Positions 41,982 to 50,321 of a DNA stretch of 62,105 nucleotides are shown one piece after another; positions within the stretch are counted from its first letter, which is position 1; each line of letters begins with the position of its first letter. The stretch is taken from NCBI GenBank assembly GCA_030834695.1, contig JAUQXK010000079.1, positions 1 to 62,105 of the forward strand, read 5' to 3'. The translations under genes were made by a program, and so were the position numbers. The stretch comes from Desulfobacterales bacterium (GTDB taxonomy: Bacteria > Desulfobacterota > Desulfobacteria > Desulfobacterales > SpSt-501). The notes below the pieces were generated by a model. The model was not told the DNA's origin and searched no databases. It saw only the letters and a list, made by a program, of their open reading frames with translations.

Positions 41982-42275
41982 AAATCGTCGGCTGCGGCTG
42001 TCAGCAATAGGCAAAATAAATCAAACGAATCCTGGGGTGGTTTGAGGTAGAGGCAGCGTACCTTAATCTCATCCGGGAAGAGATGAGACAGCCATGAAGT
42101 TTAGCTGAGGAAAGCGACAAATTGGTGTTGCGGCTGCGATGCTGAACTGGGAGAAATCGGTATCTTGACGGAAACCTTCTCGGGATTCAAGAACAGCCCA
42201 TCGACCTCATTGCTGCTGCGCAGGCGAAAAAAATCAGTCGTTGTATCTAGTTTCCAGCTACACGGAACACTGGAC
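41982..42275. other. Intergenic stretch with possible decayed coding fragments
   Basis: Short fragments such as EVEAAYLNLIREEMRQP (near 42045-42095) and QPIDLIAAAQAKKISRCI (near 42195-42250) read like pieces of a protein in different frames, separated by stops. I cannot assign a family. It lies between the sugar transporter and the convergent aldehyde oxidoreductase gene. Confidence 0.3.
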
Positions 42276-44162
42276 TTATCCGAATTTTTCCACCAATTGG
42301 GATAAGCCTAGCTTCTCAAGAGTATCCTTTGTTGGGGCCCCCGTCTCCGCATCCCAGCCCATCGCCAGTCGGTACTCCCGCGCGAGGCTGTCGACGTCGA
42401 TGGTCACCCCGGCCAGAGGTCCTTCGGCTTGCGGCGGGCGGCCGAGCATGCGCTCCGGCAAACGGACGCTTTCGGCGGCAATTCCCTCGCGCAGGTTGAA
42501 ACTCTGGCGCAGGGCCTGGATGCGTGCGCCGGCGGTGAGCGCTTCGGCCACATCCACGCCCCAGCCGGTGACGGCGTTGAGCAGTTCGATCAGGGGGTAG
42601 TTGCCGAAGAACATGAAGGGCATGACGCAGACGCCGGCGCAGTTGCCCACCTGAAGGTAGCGCGAAGCGGTCGCGCTCATCGGTCCCTTGCCAGTATATG
42701 CGTAACGCTCGAACTTGTCGATGCGCAGCTCGGGGTAGGGCGCGTACGCCCCCGGCCCTCCCTCCAGGCGCGCCATGGGCGCCGCTGTGTGGCGGCCGGG
42801 GGTCGGGTCGCACACGAAGCCGGTGCCGCGGCTGGGCAGGAAGAGCGCGTTGTGCAAGCCCGGCTCCTGGCCGCCGACGTGCACGGCGCAGTCATCGGCG
42901 CCGCTGCCGATGCTTCGGGCAGCTGCTCGCACGCCGTCGGCGAGCAAGTCGCCGATGCCTTCGCGGCGGATCACCTTATCGAGCAGCGCCACCATGGCCG
43001 GGCCGTTGCCCCAGGTGATCCGGATTCCGTCGGTGTCGTTCTCGTTGAGAATGCCCTTTTCGAAACACTCCATGGCAAACGCGAGCACGTGTCCGGCGGA
43101 GATGGTGTCCAGCCCGCTGCGGTTGCACATGTCGTGCAGCTTGATGATCGTCTCCAGGTCGTCGCACAGGCACAGCGGCCCGAAGGCGCCGATGGTCTCG
43201 TATTCGGGCTTGTGCACTTCCCCCACGGGGTATTTCCCGTCGGAGACGTCGCAGATGCCGCCGCAGGCGATGGGACAGCTCGCACAGCCGTATTTGCGGG
43301 TCTGGAACCGGATGACCGCATCGCCGTCGGCGATCTGTTTGACGCCGGGAAACGCCTGCTCGCCGGCCAGCTGCCAGTTCTTGACGGGCGTCGCGCCCCC
43401 GGCGACCAGCGCGGCGGTGAACCCGCAGGTGCCGTGTTTCTGAAGTGCCTGAGCCATTCCCGGCAGGTCGCGGATTTGCCGGGCGAAGTCCTTGGCGAGA
43501 CGGCCGAGTTCGGCGGCATCGGCGACCGGAACCCTGGCGCGGCCGCGGACCGCCACCGCTTTGAGGTTTTTGGAGCCCATCACCGCGCCCACGCCCGAGC
43601 GCGCGGCGATGCGGCCGCGGTCGTTGACGATTCCGGAGATCAGGGACAGGCGCTCGGAGGCCGGGCCGATGCCGGCGACACGGATCTTGGGATCATTAAG
43701 CTCCTTTTGAATGGCCGCTTCGGCCTCGATAGTGTCCAGCCCCCACAGGTGGGCGGCATCCCGGATTTCGATGCGACCGTCCGTGATCCACACCAACCGC
43801 GGCGCCGCGGCCTTTCCGGAAACGAACACGGCGTCGAAGCCGGCGGCTTTCAGTTCGCTGCCGAAATAGCCGCCGGCGTTGGCGTCGCCCCAGCCGCCGG
43901 TGAGCGGTGATTTGCAGCAGGCCATGTAGCGGCCTCCGGTGGGCGCCTTGGTGCCGGTCAGCGGTCCGGCCGCCAGCCCCAGGATGTTCTCGGGTCCGAG
44001 CGGGTCGACTTGTTTGGCTTGACGTTCAAACAGAATCCGTACGCCGAGCCCATAGCCCCCGATAAAATCGCGGCAGGTGGATTCGGGCAGGGATTCCACC
44101 TGAACCGTGCCGGCGCTCAGATCGACAAACGCCGCTTTTCCCATATATCCGCCGGGCATCAT
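42276..44162 (-). CDS. Aldehyde:ferredoxin oxidoreductase family tungstoenzyme
   Basis: This 628-residue enzyme oxidises aldehydes to acids with ferredoxin, using a tungsten (or molybdenum) bis-pyranopterin and one [4Fe-4S] cluster. The N-terminal domain has CRDFIGGYGLGVRIL and GPLTGTKAPTGGRYMACCKS. A cofactor-binding RSGVGAVMGSKNLKAVAV follows, and the cluster motif CASCPIAC near residue 291 has the CX2CX3C spacing; the fourth Cys is likely that in GNCAGVCVMPF. The start at 44162 is supported by a near-perfect AAGGAGGT ribosome binding site. Length matches the AOR family. It is divergent from the PEP-synthase-like gene across 149 bp. Substrate may be any of several aldehydes. Confidence 0.95.
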   Translation of the reverse strand: MMPGGYMGKAAFVDLSAGTVQVESLPESTCRDFIGGYGLGVRILFERQAKQVDPLGPENILGLAAGPLTGTKAPTGGRYMACCKSPLTGGWGDANAGGYFGSELKAAGFDAVFVSGKAAAPRLVWITDGRIEIRDAAHLWGLDTIEAEAAIQKELNDPKIRVAGIGPASERLSLISGIVNDRGRIAARSGVGAVMGSKNLKAVAVRGRARVPVADAAELGRLAKDFARQIRDLPGMAQALQKHGTCGFTAALVAGGATPVKNWQLAGEQAFPGVKQIADGDAVIRFQTRKYGCASCPIACGGICDVSDGKYPVGEVHKPEYETIGAFGPLCLCDDLETIIKLHDMCNRSGLDTISAGHVLAFAMECFEKGILNENDTDGIRITWGNGPAMVALLDKVIRREGIGDLLADGVRAAARSIGSGADDCAVHVGGQEPGLHNALFLPSRGTGFVCDPTPGRHTAAPMARLEGGPGAYAPYPELRIDKFERYAYTGKGPMSATASRYLQVGNCAGVCVMPFMFFGNYPLIELLNAVTGWGVDVAEALTAGARIQALRQSFNLREGIAAESVRLPERMLGRPPQAEGPLAGVTIDVDSLAREYRLAMGWDAETGAPTKDTLEKLGLSQLVEKFG

Positions 44163-44311
44163 CCAGCACCTCCTTGGAAACATTGGCCGCACTATAGCGG
44201 GCCGCCGCCGGTTTGACAACGGTTCTTTCCCCTTTCGCGGCTGCCTCTTGTAGTCGGGGCGAAATCGATACATACTGGCGCCATCCGTCATCTCAAACCG
44301 TTGAGGCGCGT

Positions 44312-46897
44312 ATGTTCAAATTTTTCGATTTCTTCCGCAAGGGCCGAGACGCCGAATGCGGCGCTCCGGACGACTCGATTTTTCACCGCAAGTACGGGAG
44401 CTTCAAACAGCTGCTGCTTGCCAACAACCACGCCCTGGAGATCATCGCCGATCTTGAAAATACGATCTACCAGGACCAGCCGTTCACTTACATGTATGCC
44501 GTATCCCAGACGGAGGCCCTGGTGATGGAGGTCAACTCCATCGCCCGGAACTTGAACGAGCTGTCCGGGAACCGTTATGCGGAGTTGGCCGAGGCGGCCC
44601 AGCGGATCGCGGGGAAGGTTTTCACGGAGCTCCAGCACAAGCGGCACTTCGAGGACACCAGCTTCGTGCTGCCCATCGAACGGCTGAGCCTCGAAAATGC
44701 CGGCGAGGTGGGCGGCAAAGCGGCCAACCTCGGTGAGGTCTTCAACCGGGCCCACCTTCCGGTTCCGCCGGGTTTCGCCATCACCGCTTACGGGTATCAG
44801 CTTTTCCTGGATTACAACGAGCTGACCGACCTGATCCAGAGGAAGCTCAAGAACCTGGACATCAACCACACCGAGGCCCTCATGGCGGTGTGCCAGGAGA
44901 TTCAGAACCGCATCCTGGATGCCGATCTGCCGACCGATCTGGAAAGCTCCATTCTGCAGGCCGCCCGGGACCTGCGCGAAAATATCCCCTACGATTTCAA
45001 GCTGTCCGTCCGCAGCAGCGCCACCAGTGAAGATTCCGAGGCCAGTTTCGCCGGCCAGCATTCGACGGTGCTGAACGTCAGCGAAGCCAACCTGATCGAG
45101 GCTTACAAGGAGGTGGTGGCGAGCACCTTCAGCCCCCGGGCGGTATATTATCGGCGGCGGCGCGGCTACCGCGATCAGGACGTGAACATGAGCGTCGCCT
45201 GCATCGTCATGATCGACGCCAAGGTCAGCGGGGTCATGTACACGGTGAATCCCAACGACAGCCGCCACGCCGTGATCATGATCAGCGCGGTCTGGGGGCT
45301 GGCGGCCGACGCCGTGGAAGGGTCCGCGCCCACCGATTTCTTCCAGGTGAGCAAGAAGACGCTGGCCGTCGAGGCGGAGGAGGTGGCCGTCAAGGATCGC
45401 CGTCTGCGCGTCGACGCGGCCGACGGCGTGAGCGAAGAGGTGCTGCCGGAGGACCTCCGGCGTACGGCCTGTTTGCGTCCCGCGGAAATCCGGCAGCTGG
45501 CCGACTACGGTCTGAAGCTGGAGCAGCATTACGGGTACGCCCTGGACATCGAATGGGCCATCGACGCACAGGGAAGGCTTTTCATCCTGCAGGCGCGTCC
45601 GCTGAAGCGGTCCCAGCGGTTCGGGGCGGATCAGGTGGCCGTCACCGGCGGTCCGGAACCCGCGCCCATCTCCCATCCGGTTCTGCTCAAGGGGGGGCAG
45701 ACGGCCTGCGACGGAGCCGCCTCGGGCTATGCCTTCATCATCGAGTCGGACCACTTGCTGCATCACATCCCCGAGGGCGTGGTGGTGGTCGCGCGCCAGA
45801 CCTCTCCGCGCTATGTTCCGCTCATGGGGCGGATCCGGGCCTTCATCACCGATGTCGGCAGCGTCACGGGGCACATGGCCTCGGTGGCCCGCGAATTCCG
45901 CATCCCCACCCTGGTGGGCCTCGGCAACGCCACCCGCACCATCCCGCATGGCGAGGAGATCACGGTGGATGCCACCCAGCGCGTCATTTACCGCGGCCGG
46001 GTGGACCAACTGCTCGCCGAAAAAAAACCCCTGAACCCCATGAAGGACAGCCCCACCTACAACCTGATGAAGTCGGTCCTTCGGCGCATCGCGCCCCTGA
46101 ACCTCACGGACCCGCAAAGGGAGAATTTCAGCCCGGCCGGGTGCCGGACCCTGCACGATGTGATCCGTTTCGCTCACGAGATGTCGATGCAGGAGATGTT
46201 CCGCATCAGCGATGCTGCACGGCCGGAGGACTGCCTGGCGGTTCCGCTGAGGGCCTACCTGCCCATGAAGATCCTGGTGGTGGATCTGGGGGACGGATTG
46301 CGTCCCGAACGCCGCGGCGCGCACGCCGAGGTGAACGACGTAATTTCGATTCCCTTTCGCGCGCTGCTGCAGGGGATGAAGCACGAACAGGTGGACTGGT
46401 CCCGGGATGTGGGGATCAGCTGGGGGGGATTTGCTTCGATCGTGGCGCAGACCGCGATCCGCGACCCCATGACCGAGGGGCGCATGGGCGCTCCGAGCTA
46501 CGCTATCATTGCGGGCCACTACCTCAATTTCAACTCCCGCCTGGGTTACCACTTCACGACCGTCGACACGTTCTGCGGGCCGGCGGTGAACGACAACTAC
46601 ATCACTTTTTACTTCAAAGGCGGGGCGGCCGATATCGGCCGCCGGTCGCGGCGCGCGCTGATGATCGCCCAGATTCTCAAGCAGATGGGCTTCAAGGTCG
46701 AGCAGAAGGGCGACATGGTCCGAGGTGAGATCAAGAAGTATGAGGAGAGCTTCCTCGTCGAGAAGATCGACCTGCTGGGCCGGCTGCTGGGGAGTGTCCG
46801 GCTGCTGGACATGCACCTGGCCGACGACCGGCAGGTGGAATGGTACGTGGAGCAGTTCATGCAGGGGAACTATCGCTTCGAGGCGAAGACCGCATGA
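44312..46897 (+). CDS. PEP-synthase-like protein (PEP/pyruvate-binding ATP-grasp plus phosphohistidine domain)
   Basis: This 861-residue protein shares two of the three domains of phosphoenolpyruvate synthase. Residues 1-150 are a family-specific N-terminal region; 150-465 are the ATP-binding domain (NAGEVGGKAANLGEVF, FKLSVRSSATSEDSEASFAG, IEWAIDAQGRLFILQARPL). The mobile phosphohistidine domain follows, with the His at about 521 in VTGHMASVAREFRIPTLVG. The last 260 residues (MKILVVDLGDGL, FASIVAQTAIRDP) do not show the PEP-binding barrel that PEP synthase and PPDK have. It therefore probably phosphorylates a His but transfers the phosphate elsewhere. The start has a GAGG ribosome binding site. 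The stop overlaps the next start (ATGA), so the two are coupled. Confidence 0.85.
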   Translation: MFKFFDFFRKGRDAECGAPDDSIFHRKYGSFKQLLLANNHALEIIADLENTIYQDQPFTYMYAVSQTEALVMEVNSIARNLNELSGNRYAELAEAAQRIAGKVFTELQHKRHFEDTSFVLPIERLSLENAGEVGGKAANLGEVFNRAHLPVPPGFAITAYGYQLFLDYNELTDLIQRKLKNLDINHTEALMAVCQEIQNRILDADLPTDLESSILQAARDLRENIPYDFKLSVRSSATSEDSEASFAGQHSTVLNVSEANLIEAYKEVVASTFSPRAVYYRRRRGYRDQDVNMSVACIVMIDAKVSGVMYTVNPNDSRHAVIMISAVWGLAADAVEGSAPTDFFQVSKKTLAVEAEEVAVKDRRLRVDAADGVSEEVLPEDLRRTACLRPAEIRQLADYGLKLEQHYGYALDIEWAIDAQGRLFILQARPLKRSQRFGADQVAVTGGPEPAPISHPVLLKGGQTACDGAASGYAFIIESDHLLHHIPEGVVVVARQTSPRYVPLMGRIRAFITDVGSVTGHMASVAREFRIPTLVGLGNATRTIPHGEEITVDATQRVIYRGRVDQLLAEKKPLNPMKDSPTYNLMKSVLRRIAPLNLTDPQRENFSPAGCRTLHDVIRFAHEMSMQEMFRISDAARPEDCLAVPLRAYLPMKILVVDLGDGLRPERRGAHAEVNDVISIPFRALLQGMKHEQVDWSRDVGISWGGFASIVAQTAIRDPMTEGRMGAPSYAIIAGHYLNFNSRLGYHFTTVDTFCGPAVNDNYITFYFKGGAADIGRRSRRALMIAQILKQMGFKVEQKGDMVRGEIKKYEESFLVEKIDLLGRLLGSVRLLDMHLADDRQVEWYVEQFMQGNYRFEAKTA

Positions 46898-47799
46898 CGC
46901 GCCAGCTCGCTGCGGTCGCGTTCCTGCTGGTTCTCGCCATCGGGCCGAACGCCGCTGATGCCGGGAAGGCCACCGCGTCGCCGTCCGTGGTCCCTTGGAC
47001 CGCGTTGCGATTCCAGGCGGAGAAGCTGACCGGTCGCATCACGGCCGAGGTTTGGCTGGAGCCCGAACCGGCTGCGTCCCTTCCTTCGGGTCGGTGGCCG
47101 ACCGTGAAGGGCGAGCCGATCCGGCCGGAAGGCGCGATCATCCTGAAGCTCTCGATCCGCTTGACGATCGAGCCGCCCGGGATGGCCCCCCTGCGGATGG
47201 AGAACCGGCTGTGGTTCGATCCGGTGTCCCTTGCGCCGCTGCGTCTGATCCGCACGCGAGCGGGGTACGACGATTACCTCCAGTGGTTCGTCTTCGGACG
47301 GGAGCAGGTGTTCCGGCGTCAGCATGAACCGGAGAACCTGCGCCAGGCGAACGGACCGCCGGAAAATTGGACGCGGGTGAGCGAGAAGGGATTCGTCTTT
47401 CGAGCCGAAAACTGCCCGTCTCCCGCCGAGACCTCGATGCTGGTCTACCTCCTATGCGATGCGGTCGCTCGGGGCGTCCCTGACCTCGCCCCCCGGTGCG
47501 TCTTCCACAAGCGGCAGCTTCATCGCCTGAGCTTCCGAACGGAACGACAGCCGGGCTTGCCCTACGATTATCTGGAACGAAGCGGGGGTGAATCCCAGCG
47601 GCGTACGGGCGCCGGGGATGCCGTGACCATCCGGATCGAATCCACGCCGGTCGGCTCCTACGATGGAAGCGTTGAGCCCTGGTTCAAGGAAGGCTTTCTC
47701 ACCCTCAGCACGGACGGCCGCCTGCCGCTGGTGGTCGCCTGCGATCTGCCCGTCGTCGGGCATGTCGAGCTGCGCCTCGACGAGATCCGCTTCGACTAA
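46894..47799 (+). CDS. Secreted protein of unknown function downstream of PEP-synthase-like gene
   Basis: The 301 residues begin with a signal peptide (LAAVAFLLVLAIGPNAADAG, likely cleaved after ADA) and are otherwise beta-rich and hydrophilic. I recognise no catalytic motif. The ATG at 46894 overlaps the preceding stop codon, indicating strong translational coupling. A periplasmic protein coupled to a cytoplasmic phosphotransfer enzyme is unexpected. The internal words LTGRITAEVWLEP and LRMENRLWFDP and the terminal HVELRLDEIRFD suggest a repetitive beta fold such as that of DUF3108-type proteins, a weak impression only. Confidence 0.7.
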   Translation: MTRQLAAVAFLLVLAIGPNAADAGKATASPSVVPWTALRFQAEKLTGRITAEVWLEPEPAASLPSGRWPTVKGEPIRPEGAIILKLSIRLTIEPPGMAPLRMENRLWFDPVSLAPLRLIRTRAGYDDYLQWFVFGREQVFRRQHEPENLRQANGPPENWTRVSEKGFVFRAENCPSPAETSMLVYLLCDAVARGVPDLAPRCVFHKRQLHRLSFRTERQPGLPYDYLERSGGESQRRTGAGDAVTIRIESTPVGSYDGSVEPWFKEGFLTLSTDGRLPLVVACDLPVVGHVELRLDEIRFD

Positions 47800-47831
47800 T
47801 CCGGGACCTCTATCCGACTTGAAATGGGTTC

Positions 47832-47863
47832 AAAAAAAAGGCCACCGGTTTTCACCGGTGGCC
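47832..47863 (-). terminator. Rho-independent terminator of the sulfotransferase gene
   Basis: Arms GGCCACCGGT (47840-47849) and ACCGGTGGCC (47854-47863) form a perfect 10-bp stem with a 4-nt loop. On the minus strand a run of eight T residues follows (complement of 47832-47839). It lies just beyond the sulfotransferase stop codon. Confidence 0.88.
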
Positions 47864-47893
47864 GCGGGAGGTCCCGTCGGGGAGAAGAAGTGG

Positions 47894-48760
47894 TCAGCTC
47901 CGGGCGTAGTAGCGCTGCATGAGATTGTCGTAGAAGCGCTTCAGGATGTTGGAGTGGCCCTTGCTGGCCAGGTTTTTGACGTACCCCGATGAGAACTGGG
48001 GTTCGATGACGGGTTCGGGCGCGAGCGCCCAGTCCGCGCCGTCGTAGCCGATGGCCTCCATATAAGGCAGGTAGGCCGGCTTGAAGAGCGCGACGTCCTC
48101 CGGCGTGAACCAGTGGCGCCAGTCGCCGAACGCTTTCTTGCGAACGACCTTGTCTTTCCCCGTTCCCTTGGGAACCTCCGCTTCGGATTTCAGGCTGAAG
48201 CCCAGGTACCGATTGACTTCGTCGAACTGGCCCGTCACCATGTCCTCGTATTTGAAGAGAAACCAGTCGCTGCCGAGGTTTTTCACAAAATCGCGCATCC
48301 GTGCGTAGCGGTTGCGTTCCTCTTCGACCACTTTCTCCCGGCTGACCGGCCAGTCGAGATGGCTGGCATACCGGCAGATTTCGATAAACGGGATGGCGGC
48401 GGGGTTTTGTTCCTTTTTCAGAATGAGGTCGAAGTAGGCTTGATATTGCTTCTTGTTGAAGAGAATCCCTTTGTGGAAACGATACAGAATGCGGCTGACG
48501 GCGGCATCCCGCGGGTCCCTGGCCATCCACACCTTGCGGTCGTATTGGAAATTAGCGAAGTGCTTCTGGTAGACGTCGAAGTTCTTGCCCTTTCGCTCTT
48601 CGTAGGTGTGCTTATATACGGCATTTTCATAATTGCCGGTGTATTTGCCGGGTTTGCCGCCTGAAAAGGCGTGACAGTTGGGAAGCCCTCCCGCGACCTT
48701 GTACACCATGCCGGTGGTGCCGGATTTGCCTAACCCGAGTATCAGTACTTTCATGGTCAT
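47894..48760 (-). CDS. Sulfotransferase family protein
   Basis: The 288-residue protein has the PAPS-binding P-loop at its N-terminus (VLILGLGKSGTTGMVYKV, the 5'-phosphosulfate loop) and a downstream VWMARDPRDAAVSRILYRF, the classic RDPRD 3'-phosphate-binding segment. It should transfer sulfate from PAPS to a hydroxyl or amino group of a carbohydrate. The gene starts the glycan locus, so the acceptor is probably a surface polysaccharide sugar. Two ATGs are 6 nt apart (48760 and 48754); the second has better spacing from an AGGGG sequence. It is the most downstream minus-strand gene of the locus and ends at a strong terminator. Confidence 0.88.
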   Translation of the reverse strand: MTMKVLILGLGKSGTTGMVYKVAGGLPNCHAFSGGKPGKYTGNYENAVYKHTYEERKGKNFDVYQKHFANFQYDRKVWMARDPRDAAVSRILYRFHKGILFNKKQYQAYFDLILKKEQNPAAIPFIEICRYASHLDWPVSREKVVEEERNRYARMRDFVKNLGSDWFLFKYEDMVTGQFDEVNRYLGFSLKSEAEVPKGTGKDKVVRKKAFGDWRHWFTPEDVALFKPAYLPYMEAIGYDGADWALAPEPVIEPQFSSGYVKNLASKGHSNILKRFYDNLMQRYYARS

Positions 48761-48895
48761 TTGCCCCTAAAATAAAAAATCGGACGATCACGCGTCCGCC
48801 GTTCTTTGCCATATCGGCCCGATTGCCCGAGTTTATACCTGAATCGCCCGCTGGCTGTCAAGACGCATCCCCCCGTCCGCCGCCCGGCATCCGTT

Positions 48896-50302
48896 TCATC
48901 CGTTGGGGCGGATGCGGAAGATTTGCGGCGTGATCGCCTCGGCTGAAATGGGCGTTTGATCCCTGAGGATCTCCTGAAAGCGCCGAATTCGATGGCGCAG
49001 TTCGTCCAGAGTGATTCCCGGGTAGCGGTGGCGGTGGAATTCCGGTGGGGCGTGGCTGCCCGGAAAATAGGACTTGGCGCGTTTGATCAGGAAACGGCTT
49101 TGCGCCATGACGACGCCCAAAAGCCGATCGGAAAGCGCCGGCATCGGCAGGACCGGGCCCTTTTCGGCAATCGCCTGCACCACGTCCATCATCCGCTCGC
49201 AGGCGAGGGCACCCTCCTGGCCGGTCAAATGGCGCTGCACCAGGGCGGATCGTGCTTCGCCGCTGGCCGCTCCGAGCGTGCCATCCAGCACCTGTTGAAT
49301 CCCATCGATCAATTCGGGGGCCGCAAAACACTGGTGGCTCAGGCCGTGGGACAAGACGTAGAAGGTGTGGTCGATGGCCTCGTTGACGGCCGGGCGAAAG
49401 CTGAAGGCCGGCGTCCGCATCACAAAGGCCTCGACGCCGGTGGTGCAGCCGTTGTGGACGAGCGCTTTCGCTCCCCGCAGCCAGGGCACCACGTTGCCTT
49501 CGTTGGTGACATGGATCCGGCTGTTGCCGGATGCCAGCTGCCGGTAGACATCTTGGCCCTCGGTCGGGTGCGGTCGGACGATGATGGAAAGTTGCGGGAA
49601 GGCGTGAGACAGCTCCGGGATCAGGGATTGAAAGGCTTTGAAGACGGCCAGTTTCTGATCGTGCAATGCCTGCGCGAACTCCCGGGTCATGCCGACGCCG
49701 GCCTTGCCGAATTGAGGGGATTCGCCGGGGTGCTTCACCGGTTTGAACAGGTTTTGAGCCGGAAAAAACGCATTGACGTGGTTGAAATTGGTGTTGACGA
49801 GCAGGTAATCCCCGTAGCGTTCATGAATGGCTCGAACTTCGCTCTCGTAGAAGGCATGCAATTCGGGCCGAAGCATGTCGTTGCGGGGGTTGCCGGTGAC
49901 ATGAATGGGCAGGTTCTCCGGAAATTCAGGGTAGCTGCGCCATAGGTCTGCGTTTTCTTCGCCCCAGGCGAACAGATGCGAAATGCAGCGAATGGCGACC
50001 GGAGACAACCGCCGGGAGTAGTAAATGGCGGGCGGCAAGTGGATCAGCGCTTCTTCATCCCAGGTCAGAATCGCGTGCCCGATCCGGCGCATGATCTGAA
50101 ACATCTTGAGGTTGCGCTCGGTCATGCTCTTGTTCAGGTACAACCCGCGCGGGAAGGCAGCGATGCGGAAGTCGATTTCGCGGTGGGAACCGATGATCGA
50201 GACGAATCCGTGGCGCGCGGCGATGCAGGCCAGCAGCAGTTTGGGGTCCAGCTCGCGAACCTGGTTTTCGACCGGGATGATCAGCGGCGGTTTCGAATGC
50301 AT
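48896..50302 (-). CDS. Surface carbohydrate biosynthesis protein, paralogue 1
   Basis: This 468-residue protein resembles the TIGR04396 surface carbohydrate biosynthesis family, with a two-domain GT-B-like fold. The block IIVRPHPTEGQDVYRQL is followed by VTNEGNVVPWLRGAKALVHN and CTTGVEAFVMRTPAFSFRP, the kind of C-terminal donor-site sequence found in KpsC/KpsS-type Kdo transferases. Only the frame from the ATG at 50302 is meaningful; the longer open frame upstream lies over the neighbouring gene in another frame. It is about 50 percent identical by eye to the next gene, so the two arose by tandem duplication. A nonulosonate- or Kdo-transferase role is an inference. Confidence 0.82.
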   Translation of the reverse strand: MHSKPPLIIPVENQVRELDPKLLLACIAARHGFVSIIGSHREIDFRIAAFPRGLYLNKSMTERNLKMFQIMRRIGHAILTWDEEALIHLPPAIYYSRRLSPVAIRCISHLFAWGEENADLWRSYPEFPENLPIHVTGNPRNDMLRPELHAFYESEVRAIHERYGDYLLVNTNFNHVNAFFPAQNLFKPVKHPGESPQFGKAGVGMTREFAQALHDQKLAVFKAFQSLIPELSHAFPQLSIIVRPHPTEGQDVYRQLASGNSRIHVTNEGNVVPWLRGAKALVHNGCTTGVEAFVMRTPAFSFRPAVNEAIDHTFYVLSHGLSHQCFAAPELIDGIQQVLDGTLGAASGEARSALVQRHLTGQEGALACERMMDVVQAIAEKGPVLPMPALSDRLLGVVMAQSRFLIKRAKSYFPGSHAPPEFHRHRYPGITLDELRHRIRRFQEILRDQTPISAEAITPQIFRIRPNG

Positions 50303-50321
50303 GCGTGCTCTCTTGCGCCGG

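Noticed and set aside
44288-46816. 842-codon open frame on the minus strand
   Set aside because: Antisense of the PEP-synthase-like gene, which has clear motifs on the plus strand.
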